Assembly: GCA_963779055.1 (NCBI GenBank)
Contig: CAVZWN010000001.1
Location: 434,001 to 498,000 of the forward strand
DNA length: 64,000 bases
Direction of reading: 5' to 3'
Source: Sulfurimicrobium sp963779055
GTDB lineage: Bacteria > Pseudomonadota > Gammaproteobacteria > Burkholderiales > Sulfuricellaceae
Made by a program: the position numbers and the translations under genes
The notes under the pieces: generated by a model
The model's input: the letters and a program-made list of their open reading frames with translations, nothing else
Databases searched by the model: none
What the model was told of the DNA's origin: nothing
Part shown: in pieces, positions 42,619 through 52,112 of the stretch
How the letters are laid out: each line of letters begins with the position of its first letter
How positions within the stretch are numbered: the first letter of the stretch is position 1

Positions 42619-43565
42619 TGCGCCGGCTAGTTCTGCTGTTGTTGCCGGTTTTTCTGCTGGTGCTGAGCGGCTGCGGGACCACCCCGCAATATGCGCCGGT
42701 TCAGGATCGTGGCCAGGCGGGCAAGAGCACCTCCAGATATGCAGCGAGAAGCGCGGAGGGGGACTGGCGCCCACAAACACATACGGTCCAGAAGGGCGAC
42801 ACGCTTTACGCCATTGCACTGGAATATGGCTATGATTACAAGGAACTGGCCGAGCTGAATGGCATTTCTCCGCCCTATATCATCCGGATTGGCCAGCAGT
42901 TGCGCGTGAATCCGCAGACCCAGACGCAAGCCCTGGCCCAGCATGAGGACGGAGTGGTGACTTCTGCCTTGAAACCGGTAGCCGCCCCGGCGGAAAGTCG
43001 GGAAGGCGCACTCAAGACGCAGCCCAAGGCAGTAAAAATCGCCTATTCCGCAGAAGCTGAGGCTGCGCCCGTGGTGGCGGTGGCGCCAAAGCCAGAGGCC
43101 GCCGCCGTGAAGCCGCCTGTGGAAGAAAAGGCCAAACCGGCGCCATCCGGCAGCGAGGGAAACAAACCCGCCCCAGTGGCCAGTTCAAACGATGAAGACC
43201 TGGATTGGGCCTGGCCGGCAAAAGGAAAAATCATCTCGTCCTTTAATGAAAGCGCCAGCCTTAAAGGGCTGGATATCTCGGGCAAGGCCGGGCAACCGGT
43301 GCTGGCTTCCGCACCAGGCAAAGTGGTGTATAGCGGCAGTGGACTGCGCGGTTACGGCAAGCTGGTCATCATCAAGCACAACAAGACCTTTCTCAGCGCC
43401 TATGCGCATAACAGCCAGATTCTGGTGAGGGAAGGTCAGTCCGTTTCGAAAGGGCAGCGCATCGCCGAGATGGGCGACAGTGATGCGGATCAGGTGAAGC
43501 TGCATTTCGAGATCCGGCGCATGGGTAAGCCGGTGGACCCGATCAGGTATTTGCCCGAGAGTTAG
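42618..43565 (+). CDS. nlpD: NlpD-type lipoprotein with LysM and degenerate M23 domain
   Basis: 315 residues. Lipoprotein signal MRRLVLLLLPVFLLVLSGCG with the lipobox Cys at about 19. LysM domain at about 55-105 (HTVQKGDTLYAIALEYGYDY). An Ala/Pro/Lys-rich spacer follows to about 190, then a LytM/M23 domain. In it GLDISGKAG lacks the first metal His and KLHFEIR replaces HLHFE, so it should be inactive as a peptidase and act as an amidase activator in cell separation, as known for NlpD. surE-pcm-nlpD overlap in sequence. The usual fourth gene, rpoS, does not follow. Confidence 0.9.
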   Translation: MRRLVLLLLPVFLLVLSGCGTTPQYAPVQDRGQAGKSTSRYAARSAEGDWRPQTHTVQKGDTLYAIALEYGYDYKELAELNGISPPYIIRIGQQLRVNPQTQTQALAQHEDGVVTSALKPVAAPAESREGALKTQPKAVKIAYSAEAEAAPVVAVAPKPEAAAVKPPVEEKAKPAPSGSEGNKPAPVASSNDEDLDWAWPAKGKIISSFNESASLKGLDISGKAGQPVLASAPGKVVYSGSGLRGYGKLVIIKHNKTFLSAYAHNSQILVREGQSVSKGQRIAEMGDSDADQVKLHFEIRRMGKPVDPIRYLPES

Positions 43566-43596
43566 CCGCCATTCCCCCCCCTGCATTTCCAGCCTT

Positions 43597-45465
43597 TCAG
43601 GAATGCCGGGAATTGGCGGAGTTGTCCCCGGCGAAACGATAGGCATTCTTTCCGGCTTTCTTGACGGCATACATGGCGTTGTCGGCCTGGCTCAGCAGTT
43701 CCTCTGCCGTTTTCCCATGCTCAGGATAGAGTACGATACCCAGCGAAGCACCGATGCGGCATTCGTGGTCGAGCAGGTGATAGGGCACAGATAGCGTGGC
43801 GAGGATTTTTTCTGCTACGTGGGCGGCATCCTCCGGGCCGCGTATGGCGCGCAGGATGATGGTGAATTCGTCGCCACCCATGCGCGCCACGGTGTCCGAT
43901 TCGCGCACGCACTCCAGCAGGTGTTCGGATACGGCCTTGAGCAGCGCATCGCCGGTATCGTGGCCAAAGGTGTCGTTCACAGCCTTGAAGCCATCCAGAT
44001 CGACAAACATCAGCGCAAATTGACTCTCGCTGCGTTTGCTCTGGGCAATGGCCTGACTCAAACGGTCGAAAAACAGGGCGCGGTTGGGTAGTGCGGTCAA
44101 GGCATCGTAATGCGCCATGGATTCAAGTTTGTCTTTCAGCAGCTTGAGTTCGTTGATGTCCTGCATGATGGCGATGATGGCGCGGATATAGCCATGTTCG
44201 TCCTGGACCGGCGTCATCGAAAGGCGTCCCCAGAACACTCTGCCGCCGTTGCACACGAAACGCCGGTCACTCTCATAATGCGGAAGTTCACCGCTGGCGA
44301 GGGCGACGAAGAGCTGCCGGTTTTCTATCACGTCGTCGTCATGGGAAATATCGGCGTGGTTAAGCAAGGCAGTTTCTGCGCGGGTATATCCCAGCATCGA
44401 AAGCCAGAAATCATTGACCTTGATAAACCGGCCCCACAGGTCGAGCAGTGCAATCCCCCCCCCGGCACTATTGAAGATAGCTTCCAGCTCCGCGTCGCCG
44501 AGTGCAACTTTTTCTTCCAGGCGTTTGCGTGCGGTGATGTCATTCGACAGGGCGACAAACCTTTCCACCTGTCCATCGTGGCCTGGAACAGGATAAATTT
44601 TCATCCACAGGGTGATGGATGTGTCGTCCTTGTGACGATTGATGATTTCGCCGCTCCAGAGTTCACCCTTGAGGAGGGTGGTCCACATGGTTTCGTAGAA
44701 GGCGCTGTCGTGAAAACCGCTCTTGAGCAGCGATGGCTTGTTGCCGATGACTTCCTCCGGCGCATAACCCGTGCTGTTTGAAAAAGCCGGGTTGACGTGT
44801 TCAATCCGGCCATTCCGGTCGGTGACGAGCAGTAACTCTTCCGACGAGGCGATGGCCAGGCTTTGCCAGGTGATCTGTTTGCGCAGGTCGTGGATCTGGC
44901 GTATCCACTGGTTCGCAAGGCGGTTGACGAAGAGTGCAACCGCCATAGCCGGTACGGCGAGCAGATTGAATTGCAGCAAGTCGAAACCTGAAAAATTCCC
45001 GGATACAGAGACCAGAAGATTGGGGAAAATCAGCAGCACGAGACTGCCGGCCAGATTGATACGCCAGCTGAAAACCAGTGCCAGTAGCGGCGGGGTGAGA
45101 AACCAGAAGAGAAGACCGGCCGTTCCCTGGCTGGCTCCGTCTGACAGCAATGTCAGGATATGAAGGAATAGCCCCTGAGTCGTTATCAGCAGCGCATACA
45201 GCAGCCAGGGGAGGCGGCGCGGAGACCAGCCGCGAAGCATGGCCAGGGGATAAATGACCATCAACCCGCCCATAAGAAGGTGCCAGCCCAGCGTGTCCGG
45301 TGCGTGCGCCGGATCAATGCTCCAGGCCCAGGCCCATAAGCCCCATAGCAGGAGTGCTGCAGCTACTCCCATCGCAATCGTGATGCCGCGCAAATCCTCC
45401 ATGCGGGCCAGGCAGTATTCGTCCAGTGCCATGCCAGAGTGCTTGCCGCGAATCAGGGTGTGCAT
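43597..45465 (-). CDS. Membrane PAS-PAS-GGDEF diguanylate cyclase
   Basis: 622 residues from ATG 45465 (MHTLIRGKHSGMALDEYCLA); a longer open frame overlaps the PilZ-like gene and is not expected to be used. About six membrane helices (residues 35-195), then two PAS/PAC units (ITDRNGRIEHVNPAFSNSTG and the one with GRFIKVNDFWLSMLGYTRAE), then GGDEF (about 460-615). MGGDEF is intact and RESD five residues ahead is a product-inhibition I-site, so it should make c-di-GMP and be feedback-controlled. Its stop is 31 bases from the nlpD stop (convergent), with a CCGCCATTCCC/GGGAATTGGCGG dyad between (43566-43618). Confidence 0.9.
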   Translation of the reverse strand: MHTLIRGKHSGMALDEYCLARMEDLRGITIAMGVAAALLLWGLWAWAWSIDPAHAPDTLGWHLLMGGLMVIYPLAMLRGWSPRRLPWLLYALLITTQGLFLHILTLLSDGASQGTAGLLFWFLTPPLLALVFSWRINLAGSLVLLIFPNLLVSVSGNFSGFDLLQFNLLAVPAMAVALFVNRLANQWIRQIHDLRKQITWQSLAIASSEELLLVTDRNGRIEHVNPAFSNSTGYAPEEVIGNKPSLLKSGFHDSAFYETMWTTLLKGELWSGEIINRHKDDTSITLWMKIYPVPGHDGQVERFVALSNDITARKRLEEKVALGDAELEAIFNSAGGGIALLDLWGRFIKVNDFWLSMLGYTRAETALLNHADISHDDDVIENRQLFVALASGELPHYESDRRFVCNGGRVFWGRLSMTPVQDEHGYIRAIIAIMQDINELKLLKDKLESMAHYDALTALPNRALFFDRLSQAIAQSKRSESQFALMFVDLDGFKAVNDTFGHDTGDALLKAVSEHLLECVRESDTVARMGGDEFTIILRAIRGPEDAAHVAEKILATLSVPYHLLDHECRIGASLGIVLYPEHGKTAEELLSQADNAMYAVKKAGKNAYRFAGDNSANSRHS

Positions 45466-45476
45466 GCCAGAAATAT

Positions 45477-46043
45477 TCAGCTTTCGTCGTGCTGCAGGGA
45501 ATGGCTTTGCTGAATGCTGCGGCGATGGAAGCGGAACAGAGTGCGTTCCAGCCATTCTTCCATTTCCTGATTCAGATGGGTGAATTTTGCCTGTACCCTG
45601 GTGCCGTTTTCCATGCTTTGCAGCATTGTCACCGTGGCGGGGACAAGCAGGGGCTGGGGCAGCCTGGGGCTGAGATGAAGGGAAATCAGAATTGACTGGC
45701 CCGCTTGCGGGGCGGCTGCGTCGCTCCATTCCACAGTATCAGCGCGCAGAATGACGGGGTGTGGTGTTGGCAATTCGGTCTGCTGGCGCGCAAGCTGCAT
45801 GATCATGTTCAACGCCAGGTCCAGTTTGGCTTCCAGTCTTTCCATGGATTTTCCGGCGGCGGAGGCAAGGTCTCTGTCCGCCTCGGCAACGGGTGTCTCG
45901 AACACCGCCAGCGTGCGCAACAGGGCGACTGCATCGTGCTGCCATTGTTCAGTCTGAGCAGGAGAGAGGTGGTTAAGCGCGGCCCAGCTCAGCGGCAGGT
46001 CAGCCGCATAATAAACACCCTGAGGTTCAGATTGATTTGTCAT
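45477..46043 (-). CDS. PilZ-like protein
   Basis: 188 residues from ATG 46043 (MTNQSEPQGVYYAADLPLSW); the open frame continues upstream only because the repeat at 46051-46324 happens to lack stops. The N-terminal half is helical with LDLALNMIMQLARQ; the C-terminal half looks like a PilZ beta-barrel domain (GQSILISLHLSPRLPQPLLV ... GTRVQAKFTHL), but the Arg-rich c-di-GMP motif RxxxR is not evident. It lies 11 bases before the GGDEF gene, suggesting one operon and a c-di-GMP role. Confidence 0.65.
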   Translation of the reverse strand: MTNQSEPQGVYYAADLPLSWAALNHLSPAQTEQWQHDAVALLRTLAVFETPVAEADRDLASAAGKSMERLEAKLDLALNMIMQLARQQTELPTPHPVILRADTVEWSDAAAPQAGQSILISLHLSPRLPQPLLVPATVTMLQSMENGTRVQAKFTHLNQEMEEWLERTLFRFHRRSIQQSHSLQHDES

Positions 46044-46050
46044 GCGCGGA

Positions 46051-46324
46051 GTTAAGGGCTCGTAAATGAATAACCTGGGCTTACGCTGAGTCTGTTTTGG
46101 GCGCAGGCCAAGGCGCAAAACGCGCAGTTGTGCATTCACAACAAGCGGCTTGCAACGCAGGTATGTGCCCAAAACAGACTCAGCCCGAAGGGTTGCAGTG
46201 TATTCGGGCGTCTGCTGCGTTGCAAATCTTGCGAATGGAATAACCATTCGCTTCGCTTCGCGCCTTGCATCCATCCCGAATACACTGCAACGTAAGCCCA
46301 GGTTATTCATTTACGAGCCCTAAC
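46051..46324. repeat. MITE-like element with 31-bp perfect terminal inverted repeats
   Basis: Outer arms 46055-46085 and 46291-46321 are exact complements over 31 bases (AGGGCTCGTAAATGAATAAC ...). Two further nested pairs occur inside: GCTGAGTCTGTTTTGGGC with GCCCAAAACAGACTCAGC, and GTTGCAGTGTATTCGGG with CCCGAATACACTGCAAC. No open frame of its own. The right arm encodes the last seven codons and the stop of the sugar kinase. Confidence 0.9.
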
Positions 46325-47574
46325 AACCGGCTGCCGTCTCTGGCGAGCAGGGCGCTGCCATAGGCAGCTTCGGCATGCAGCGCGACTTGCAGCGGCACAC
46401 CCAGCATACGTGCGCGGATCGCGTTGAAGGCAGGGTTGTGCGCGCCCCCTCCGGCACTGCGAACCGATCTTAGCGGCGTAGCACCCAGTTCCTGCAACAC
46501 CTGGTAACCATGGGCTTCGATGCGGGCAATACCTTCCAGCAGGCCGTGCAGGAAATGGGTGTCGTCATCCGGTCGGGGCGTAAGGCGTGGCGGGTAGGCC
46601 GGGTCGTTGACGGGGAAACGCTCGCCGGGCTGAAGCAGGGGGTAATAATCCAGCCCGCTGGACTGCAGTGGATTGATGCGCTGGCTCAGGCTTTTTAATT
46701 GACCAACGTCAAAAAATGTCCGCAGCACGGCGCCGCCACTGTTGGATGCCCCTCCCGTCAACCAAAGGTTGCCGAAGCGATGGCTATAAATGCCATGTTG
46801 TGCATTTTCCACGCGCTGTCCGGAAAGCAGTTTCAGAACCAGCGTCGAGCCGAGCGAAGTGACGGCCTCGCCCGGCTGTGTTGCCCCGGCAGCCAGAAAA
46901 GCGGCAATGCTGTCAGTGGTGCCGGCACGTACCACGCAATCCCTGGGCAGGGTGAAATGGTGCGCAATACGGCTGCTGATCGTGCCGATGGTGGTGCCGG
47001 GTTCGACGATGCGCGGCAGCAGCGCGGCAAAAGGAAGCGCCTTGATCCAGGCGGGGTAATCGAGCTTTACCGGGTCGCCGCCGGATTTCAGAGCATTGTG
47101 ATAGTCACTGATCCCTATTTTGTCGTGCAGCAGAAAAGCCAGCCAGTCCGCTTGATGCATTAGGCTGGCGGCTGAGTCAAATTCCGGCTGGCGGCTGAGC
47201 CATGCCAGTTTCGCCAAACCTGAAGATGGCGTGGCGGCGACATGATCGGGAGGCGCCTTTTGCGCAAGCGCTGCCGCTTCCCCGCTGGCGCGTGTGTCGT
47301 TGTACAGCAGGGGGAGGCTCTCCGGCTCTCCGGCAGCATCGCACAGCAAAACGGTAGCGGAGGTGCCATTGATGGAAATGGCGCTGAGAGTATTTCGCAG
47401 TGCAAAAGGAATTTGCGCAATCAGCTCGAACAGCGCGGTGCGCCACAAGGAGCCGGATTGCTCACCGTGAAAGTCGTAACGGCTCCAGGCAAGAATTTCA
47501 CCTTTTTCGTCAATGACCATGGCGCGGGCACCCGTGGTGCCGAAATCAATGCCCAGGAAAGCGCGATTCTTCAA
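46303..47574 (-). CDS. FGGY-family carbohydrate kinase (ribulokinase/xylulokinase-like)
   Basis: 423 residues. GIDFGTTGARAMVID is the phosphate-1 motif, SINGTSATVLLCD phosphate-2 region, RAGTTDSIAAFLAAG and SAGGGAHNPAF the later ATP-site motifs. It is shorter than E. coli XylB and resembles the compact D-ribulose kinases of the family (inference). The final LGLVNE and stop are encoded by the inverted repeat at 46051-46324, so the native C-terminus may have been replaced. queF lies four bases upstream. Confidence 0.85.
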   Translation of the reverse strand: MKNRAFLGIDFGTTGARAMVIDEKGEILAWSRYDFHGEQSGSLWRTALFELIAQIPFALRNTLSAISINGTSATVLLCDAAGEPESLPLLYNDTRASGEAAALAQKAPPDHVAATPSSGLAKLAWLSRQPEFDSAASLMHQADWLAFLLHDKIGISDYHNALKSGGDPVKLDYPAWIKALPFAALLPRIVEPGTTIGTISSRIAHHFTLPRDCVVRAGTTDSIAAFLAAGATQPGEAVTSLGSTLVLKLLSGQRVENAQHGIYSHRFGNLWLTGGASNSGGAVLRTFFDVGQLKSLSQRINPLQSSGLDYYPLLQPGERFPVNDPAYPPRLTPRPDDDTHFLHGLLEGIARIEAHGYQVLQELGATPLRSVRSAGGGAHNPAFNAIRARMLGVPLQVALHAEAAYGSALLARDGSRLLGLVNE

Positions 47575-47577
47575 GCT

Positions 47578-47997
47578 TCACCCACGCGTATTCGAATTCG
47601 CCTCGAATGCCGCTAAATCTACGCGCGGTGCAGGCTGCCATCCCGGCTTGCGATGCTCGGCCACGACATTGGTGAAAATCCCGCCGCGTACATAGAACTT
47701 GGCCGTCAGGCGCATGAAACGCGGCTGGGTGGCGGTGGCAAGATCGTTCAGGATGAGATTGGTCACCGCCTCATGAAACGCGCCCTCGTTGCGGTAGGAC
47801 CACATGTACATTTTCAGGCTTTTCAGTTCGACGCATTTTTCATCGGGAATGTAGTCCAGAATCAGGGTAGCGAAATCCGGCTGGCCGGTTTTCGGGCACA
47901 GGCAGGTAAATTCCGGGATTTCCATGTGGATGTGGTAATCACGCTCCGGATGGGGGTTGTCGAAGGTTTCGAGTTCCTTGCTGGGCAGAGTTGGCAT
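47578..47997 (-). CDS. queF: NADPH-dependent 7-cyano-7-deazaguanine reductase
   Basis: 139 residues, the short (unimodular) QueF type. FTCLCPKTGQPDFATL has the catalytic Cys; ELKSLKMYMWSYRNEGAFHE is the NADPH/substrate-binding motif. It reduces preQ0 to preQ1 in queuosine synthesis. Three bases separate it from the kinase gene on the same strand. Confidence 0.95.
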   Translation of the reverse strand: MPTLPSKELETFDNPHPERDYHIHMEIPEFTCLCPKTGQPDFATLILDYIPDEKCVELKSLKMYMWSYRNEGAFHEAVTNLILNDLATATQPRFMRLTAKFYVRGGIFTNVVAEHRKPGWQPAPRVDLAAFEANSNTRG

Positions 47998-48228
47998 GGC
48001 GGATTCCAGGCGGTTAAATGGACAGCATTATAACGCGTTGCTCGCACCGGGTATGATTGGCCGGAACGCTTTCTGGCGCAGGTTTTTTTGCGTCAATGCT
48101 TGCAGATTATAGCTTTGGCATGCAAACCTTGGTTATCATGCAAATATGCCACTGCTAAGTATGACAAGGCACTTTATCAATGATATGAGTGCCATATTGC
48201 AAATATCGATAACTTAGGGAATAACTGG

Positions 48229-51200
48229 ATGGCTGGAAACACGCAGGATGATAATTTGCCAGGCAGGGAAAATCGCGCTTTCTCTCGAAACGCGATTTTC
48301 CTGGTCGGAGAGTGCGTCATTCCGGGGCATCCAGATCGCATGATCGAAATTCTGGACTTCTGCCCGGGCGGGATTTTTTTATCATTCCCCATTCCTCCTT
48401 CCCCCGTTCCTGTTCGTGACCAGACTATCGAGATACGCTGCTCCGTACCTGCCGCTGGCGGTGTTCAGTCCCTGCATTTTCAGGGGCGGGTCGCACGGGC
48501 GGATCAGAGCGGCGCTGGCATTGCTTTTATCAATCCCAGTTTCGAGGCGCTGCATTTCCTCCATGAATATGCCAAGAGCAATCCGCCCGCGCAGACGCGC
48601 AGCAGGAGAAAAAAACCTGCTGAAACAAAGGATTCTGCTGATTTAGAGGCCGCCACCGAACTGCTCCTCGGCACTTGCCGCCAGATGGTTGAGGCGCGCC
48701 TGAAACCCATGGTGAAAGTGTTTCTGGATCAGGCGGGTGAGCATTTTTTTAATCTTGCCGGGGACGCACGCGGCATTGCGGATAAAAATGCCTATTACGC
48801 TGCCCTGAGTACCTTCAACAAGGATGGTGAGGCGTTCTCAAGCGAATTCCTGACGAGAATGACAAACCGCCTGCGGCAAACCCCTTTGCTGGTCAGCTGC
48901 AAGAAGGATTCAGACAAATCGGGTGAGTTGACGCTTTCCCTGGTTGAGGATGATGCGTTTGAAGACTGGTTGTCTTTCACGGACATGGCGCGCGCGGCAG
49001 AACTTGAACACAAGGAAGAGCTCACCGCGCTGGAGAGGCGCCTTAGTGTTCTTTTCAGGCAACCTGTCGACAAGGAAAACAATCCCTTTGGCCCCGGCAC
49101 CATCAGCCAGATTTTTCAGGAAGCACTTACCAGTCTCGAACTTGATCGCAAGATTGCTTCGGAAAGTTGCAAGGTATTCAAGAAAGTATTGTGCCAGACC
49201 GGTGAGCTTTACAGTGAACTCAACCAGCACCTGATCGATGGCGGGGTGTTGCCCGTGCTGCGCCCAGGCAAACAGCCGGCCCAGCCGACCTATTCTGCAC
49301 GCAAGAACGTCGCTGATCAGCAACCTGAACCCGCTGTCGCTCAGCCCGATCCGGCTGCCGAACCGGGTATTACCGGGCTGACAGCACCCCCGGTGCATGC
49401 TACAGACGCTGGAGCAGCGCCTGACAGCCCGTTGCCAGCGGCAGGGCACTCTTCATACGCGCCGCCTGTGGCGCCGGGCGGCGCTATTCCTGCGGGAGCA
49501 GTAGCTTCACCAGAAATGCCAGGCCTTGGAGCTGCGCCAGGTGGCCCCTTGCCGCAGGCTGGACAGCCTTCGTTCGTGCCGCCCGTTGCGCCAGGAGGTG
49601 CTGTTCCTGGTAGCGGGCTTCAGGCAACACCGCCAGAGGGCATGCCGCAACTGCCGCAGGACTGGTATAAGCTGATGCAGGGCCTGGGCAGGTTGCAACA
49701 ACAACTTTCGGCGCCAGCAGCACATCCGGGCGCGACGCCGCAGATGCAGAGACAGACTGCTTCATCAGGTGTGAATGCCTCCATTCCTGCGCCTGATCAG
49801 TCTGGAACGCCTGCGGAGTTGCCTGCTGAGCCCCGCCATTTTACGACGGACGAGCTGCTTTCAGCGCTCTCTCGCATCAGCCAGGAAGCTCCGGCCAAAC
49901 CGGCAGGCGAAAAATTTCATCAGGACTTAATGAACAAGCTTCAGTCGGCGCTGGCTGACGTTGCTCCGGGCATCGAAGCCAGGGAAATGCCGAGCCGTGA
50001 AACCAATATCCTGGAAATCGGCAGCAATCTGTTTGATTCGGTTCTGACCGACAGGCTGGTGGCTGATACGGTCAAGCCCTGGCTCAACCAGCTTTCGATT
50101 CCGTTGATTAAAATGTCATTACGCGACGATTCGCTGTTTTATGACAAGTCACATCTGGCGCGCCAGTTGATCAACCAGATTGCCGAGCTGGAATTGTTCA
50201 GCGCGGCATCCAAGGTCGAGAACGCCGTCAGAAAGAAAGTCGATGGGCTGCTCTCGGAAATCTCGGGCGCCGATGAAGTCACGCCGGATCTGCTCCAGAA
50301 AATGCTGAAAGAGGTCAGCTTGCTGGTCCATGTCCAGAACAAGGCCTATGAGGGAAATATCCGTGACCTCGTTGCAGGCTGTGAGGCAGAGGATAAGCTG
50401 GACAAGCCCGCACAAAAAACCAGCAAACTGGGCAAGTTCCTGTCCGGGCTGCAAAATCTGACCGGCGAAGAGGCGCCCGTCGAGAAAGACGAAGCTCTGG
50501 ACGAATACCGCAAGCGCGCGCGTCGGCTGAAAGTCGGTAATTGGCTGATGCTGGGCAATGACGATCTTCAGAAGCGCATCCGGCTGGCCTGGGTGGGCAA
50601 GAATCAGGAAAAATTCGTATTCGTCAACGTCCAGGGGCTACGGGAAGAAACGCTGAACCAGGATGAGCTTGCGCAATATTTGCGTAGCGGCGAGGCTGTG
50701 GTTCTGGATGATGGCGACGAGCAACTGGTTGATCGCGCACAGTCCGCCATGCTGCAAAAAATGCACCACCAGTTGCTGCATGAAAGCTCGCACGATCAGC
50801 TGACCGGACTCATCAACCGCCGTGAATTCGAAAAGCGCCTGACCGAAATCCTGGCCCGTGTACGTGATTCAGGCATGCCGTCGATGCTGGGCTTTATCGA
50901 TCTGGAACAGTTCAGCGTGGTCAATAATACCTTCGGCTATGAGGGAGGGGACCGCGCACTGCTCGAAGTCTCCCGCCTGCTCGGGCAGGAACTGGGCAAG
51001 GATGGCGTGCTGGCCCGTATCGGTGGCGACGAGTTTGCCATGTTGATGGAAAACTGCAGCCTGGATGACGCTTTGCGGGTGACTTCCCGTTTGACTGGCG
51101 TTTTTCGTGCCTACCGCTTTACTTCTGAGGGCAAAAGCCTGTCTCTCTCCTTTAGCGCCGGTCTGGTAACAATCGACCCCGAGAGTGAAAGTGTCGAATC

Positions 51201-52065
51201 GCTGCTGCAGGCAGCCGAGTCAAGTTGCCGTATCGCGCGCACCAAGGGCACCAATTACGTACAGGTCTACCGTCCGGACGAGGCCAGTCTGGCGCGCCAG
51301 GCCAATACCGTCAAATGGGTGAGCCGGATAGACGAGGCGCTGGACAAGAACAGCTTCGAGTTGCGCTGCCAGCCCATTGTCTGCGTCGGCGGAAAAAAGG
51401 TGGCCATACACCATTCAGAAGTGCTGCTGCGCGTGCCGGATGGCAAGGGAAAGCTGATATCGCCGGTCGATCTGATTCTGGCCGCCGAGCATTTCCGTCG
51501 CATGTCCAGTGTTGACCGCTGGGTGATCGAGCATGCCTTCCGCTGGATGGTGGATCGCCGCGACAGGCTGGATGAACTGGGCGGACTGGCGATTAACCTG
51601 TCCGGCGCCTCGCTTAATGAAGAAGGGCTGATCGATTTTGTCATCAGCAAGGCTGAAGAACACAAAATCCCCATGAACAAGGTCTGTTTCGAAATTACGG
51701 AAACGGTGGGCGTATCTCATTTATCGAGTGCTTCTGAATTTATCAGTGAATTGAAGAAAAAAACCGGCTGCTCTTTCTCGCTCGACGATTTCGGCAGCGG
51801 CCAATCCTCCTATGCCTACCTGAAAAATCTCCCTGTGGACTATCTCAAGATCGACGGCGTCTTTGTCGACAAAATGGACCAGAATCCATATGACTTCGCC
51901 GTTGTGAAATCCATTACCGAAATCGGCCATTTCATGGGCAAGAAAATCATTGCCGAAAGAGTGGAGAGCGAGGCGGTACTGAAAATGCTGCGCGAGATCG
52001 GGGTCGATTATGCCCAGGGCTACTACCTTGGAAAACCAAGAAATATGAAGACCTTGGGAAGCTGA
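48229..52065 (+). CDS. PilZ-DUF1631-GGDEF-EAL protein
   Basis: 1278 residues. An N-terminal PilZ-like domain (about 10-120), then a long DUF1631-type helical region interrupted by a Pro/Ala-rich linker (about 345-530) that contains two 39-residue tandem repeats (DNA 49411 and 49528). GGDEF at about 850-1010 (RIGGDEFAML intact, no RxxD I-site) and EAL at about 1020-1275. In EAL the signature reads EVLLR, and NLSG, EITET, DDFG, YLKIDG and AERVES are all present, so phosphodiesterase activity is plausible. No membrane segment. The 230 bases upstream (47998-48228) contain no other gene. Confidence 0.9.
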   Translation: MAGNTQDDNLPGRENRAFSRNAIFLVGECVIPGHPDRMIEILDFCPGGIFLSFPIPPSPVPVRDQTIEIRCSVPAAGGVQSLHFQGRVARADQSGAGIAFINPSFEALHFLHEYAKSNPPAQTRSRRKKPAETKDSADLEAATELLLGTCRQMVEARLKPMVKVFLDQAGEHFFNLAGDARGIADKNAYYAALSTFNKDGEAFSSEFLTRMTNRLRQTPLLVSCKKDSDKSGELTLSLVEDDAFEDWLSFTDMARAAELEHKEELTALERRLSVLFRQPVDKENNPFGPGTISQIFQEALTSLELDRKIASESCKVFKKVLCQTGELYSELNQHLIDGGVLPVLRPGKQPAQPTYSARKNVADQQPEPAVAQPDPAAEPGITGLTAPPVHATDAGAAPDSPLPAAGHSSYAPPVAPGGAIPAGAVASPEMPGLGAAPGGPLPQAGQPSFVPPVAPGGAVPGSGLQATPPEGMPQLPQDWYKLMQGLGRLQQQLSAPAAHPGATPQMQRQTASSGVNASIPAPDQSGTPAELPAEPRHFTTDELLSALSRISQEAPAKPAGEKFHQDLMNKLQSALADVAPGIEAREMPSRETNILEIGSNLFDSVLTDRLVADTVKPWLNQLSIPLIKMSLRDDSLFYDKSHLARQLINQIAELELFSAASKVENAVRKKVDGLLSEISGADEVTPDLLQKMLKEVSLLVHVQNKAYEGNIRDLVAGCEAEDKLDKPAQKTSKLGKFLSGLQNLTGEEAPVEKDEALDEYRKRARRLKVGNWLMLGNDDLQKRIRLAWVGKNQEKFVFVNVQGLREETLNQDELAQYLRSGEAVVLDDGDEQLVDRAQSAMLQKMHHQLLHESSHDQLTGLINRREFEKRLTEILARVRDSGMPSMLGFIDLEQFSVVNNTFGYEGGDRALLEVSRLLGQELGKDGVLARIGGDEFAMLMENCSLDDALRVTSRLTGVFRAYRFTSEGKSLSLSFSAGLVTIDPESESVESLLQAAESSCRIARTKGTNYVQVYRPDEASLARQANTVKWVSRIDEALDKNSFELRCQPIVCVGGKKVAIHHSEVLLRVPDGKGKLISPVDLILAAEHFRRMSSVDRWVIEHAFRWMVDRRDRLDELGGLAINLSGASLNEEGLIDFVISKAEEHKIPMNKVCFEITETVGVSHLSSASEFISELKKKTGCSFSLDDFGSGQSSYAYLKNLPVDYLKIDGVFVDKMDQNPYDFAVVKSITEIGHFMGKKIIAERVESEAVLKMLREIGVDYAQGYYLGKPRNMKTLGS

Positions 52066-52112
52066 TTCCATGTGATTTAACATGATTAACCAATAAAAAA
52101 TTCTATTCAGAT

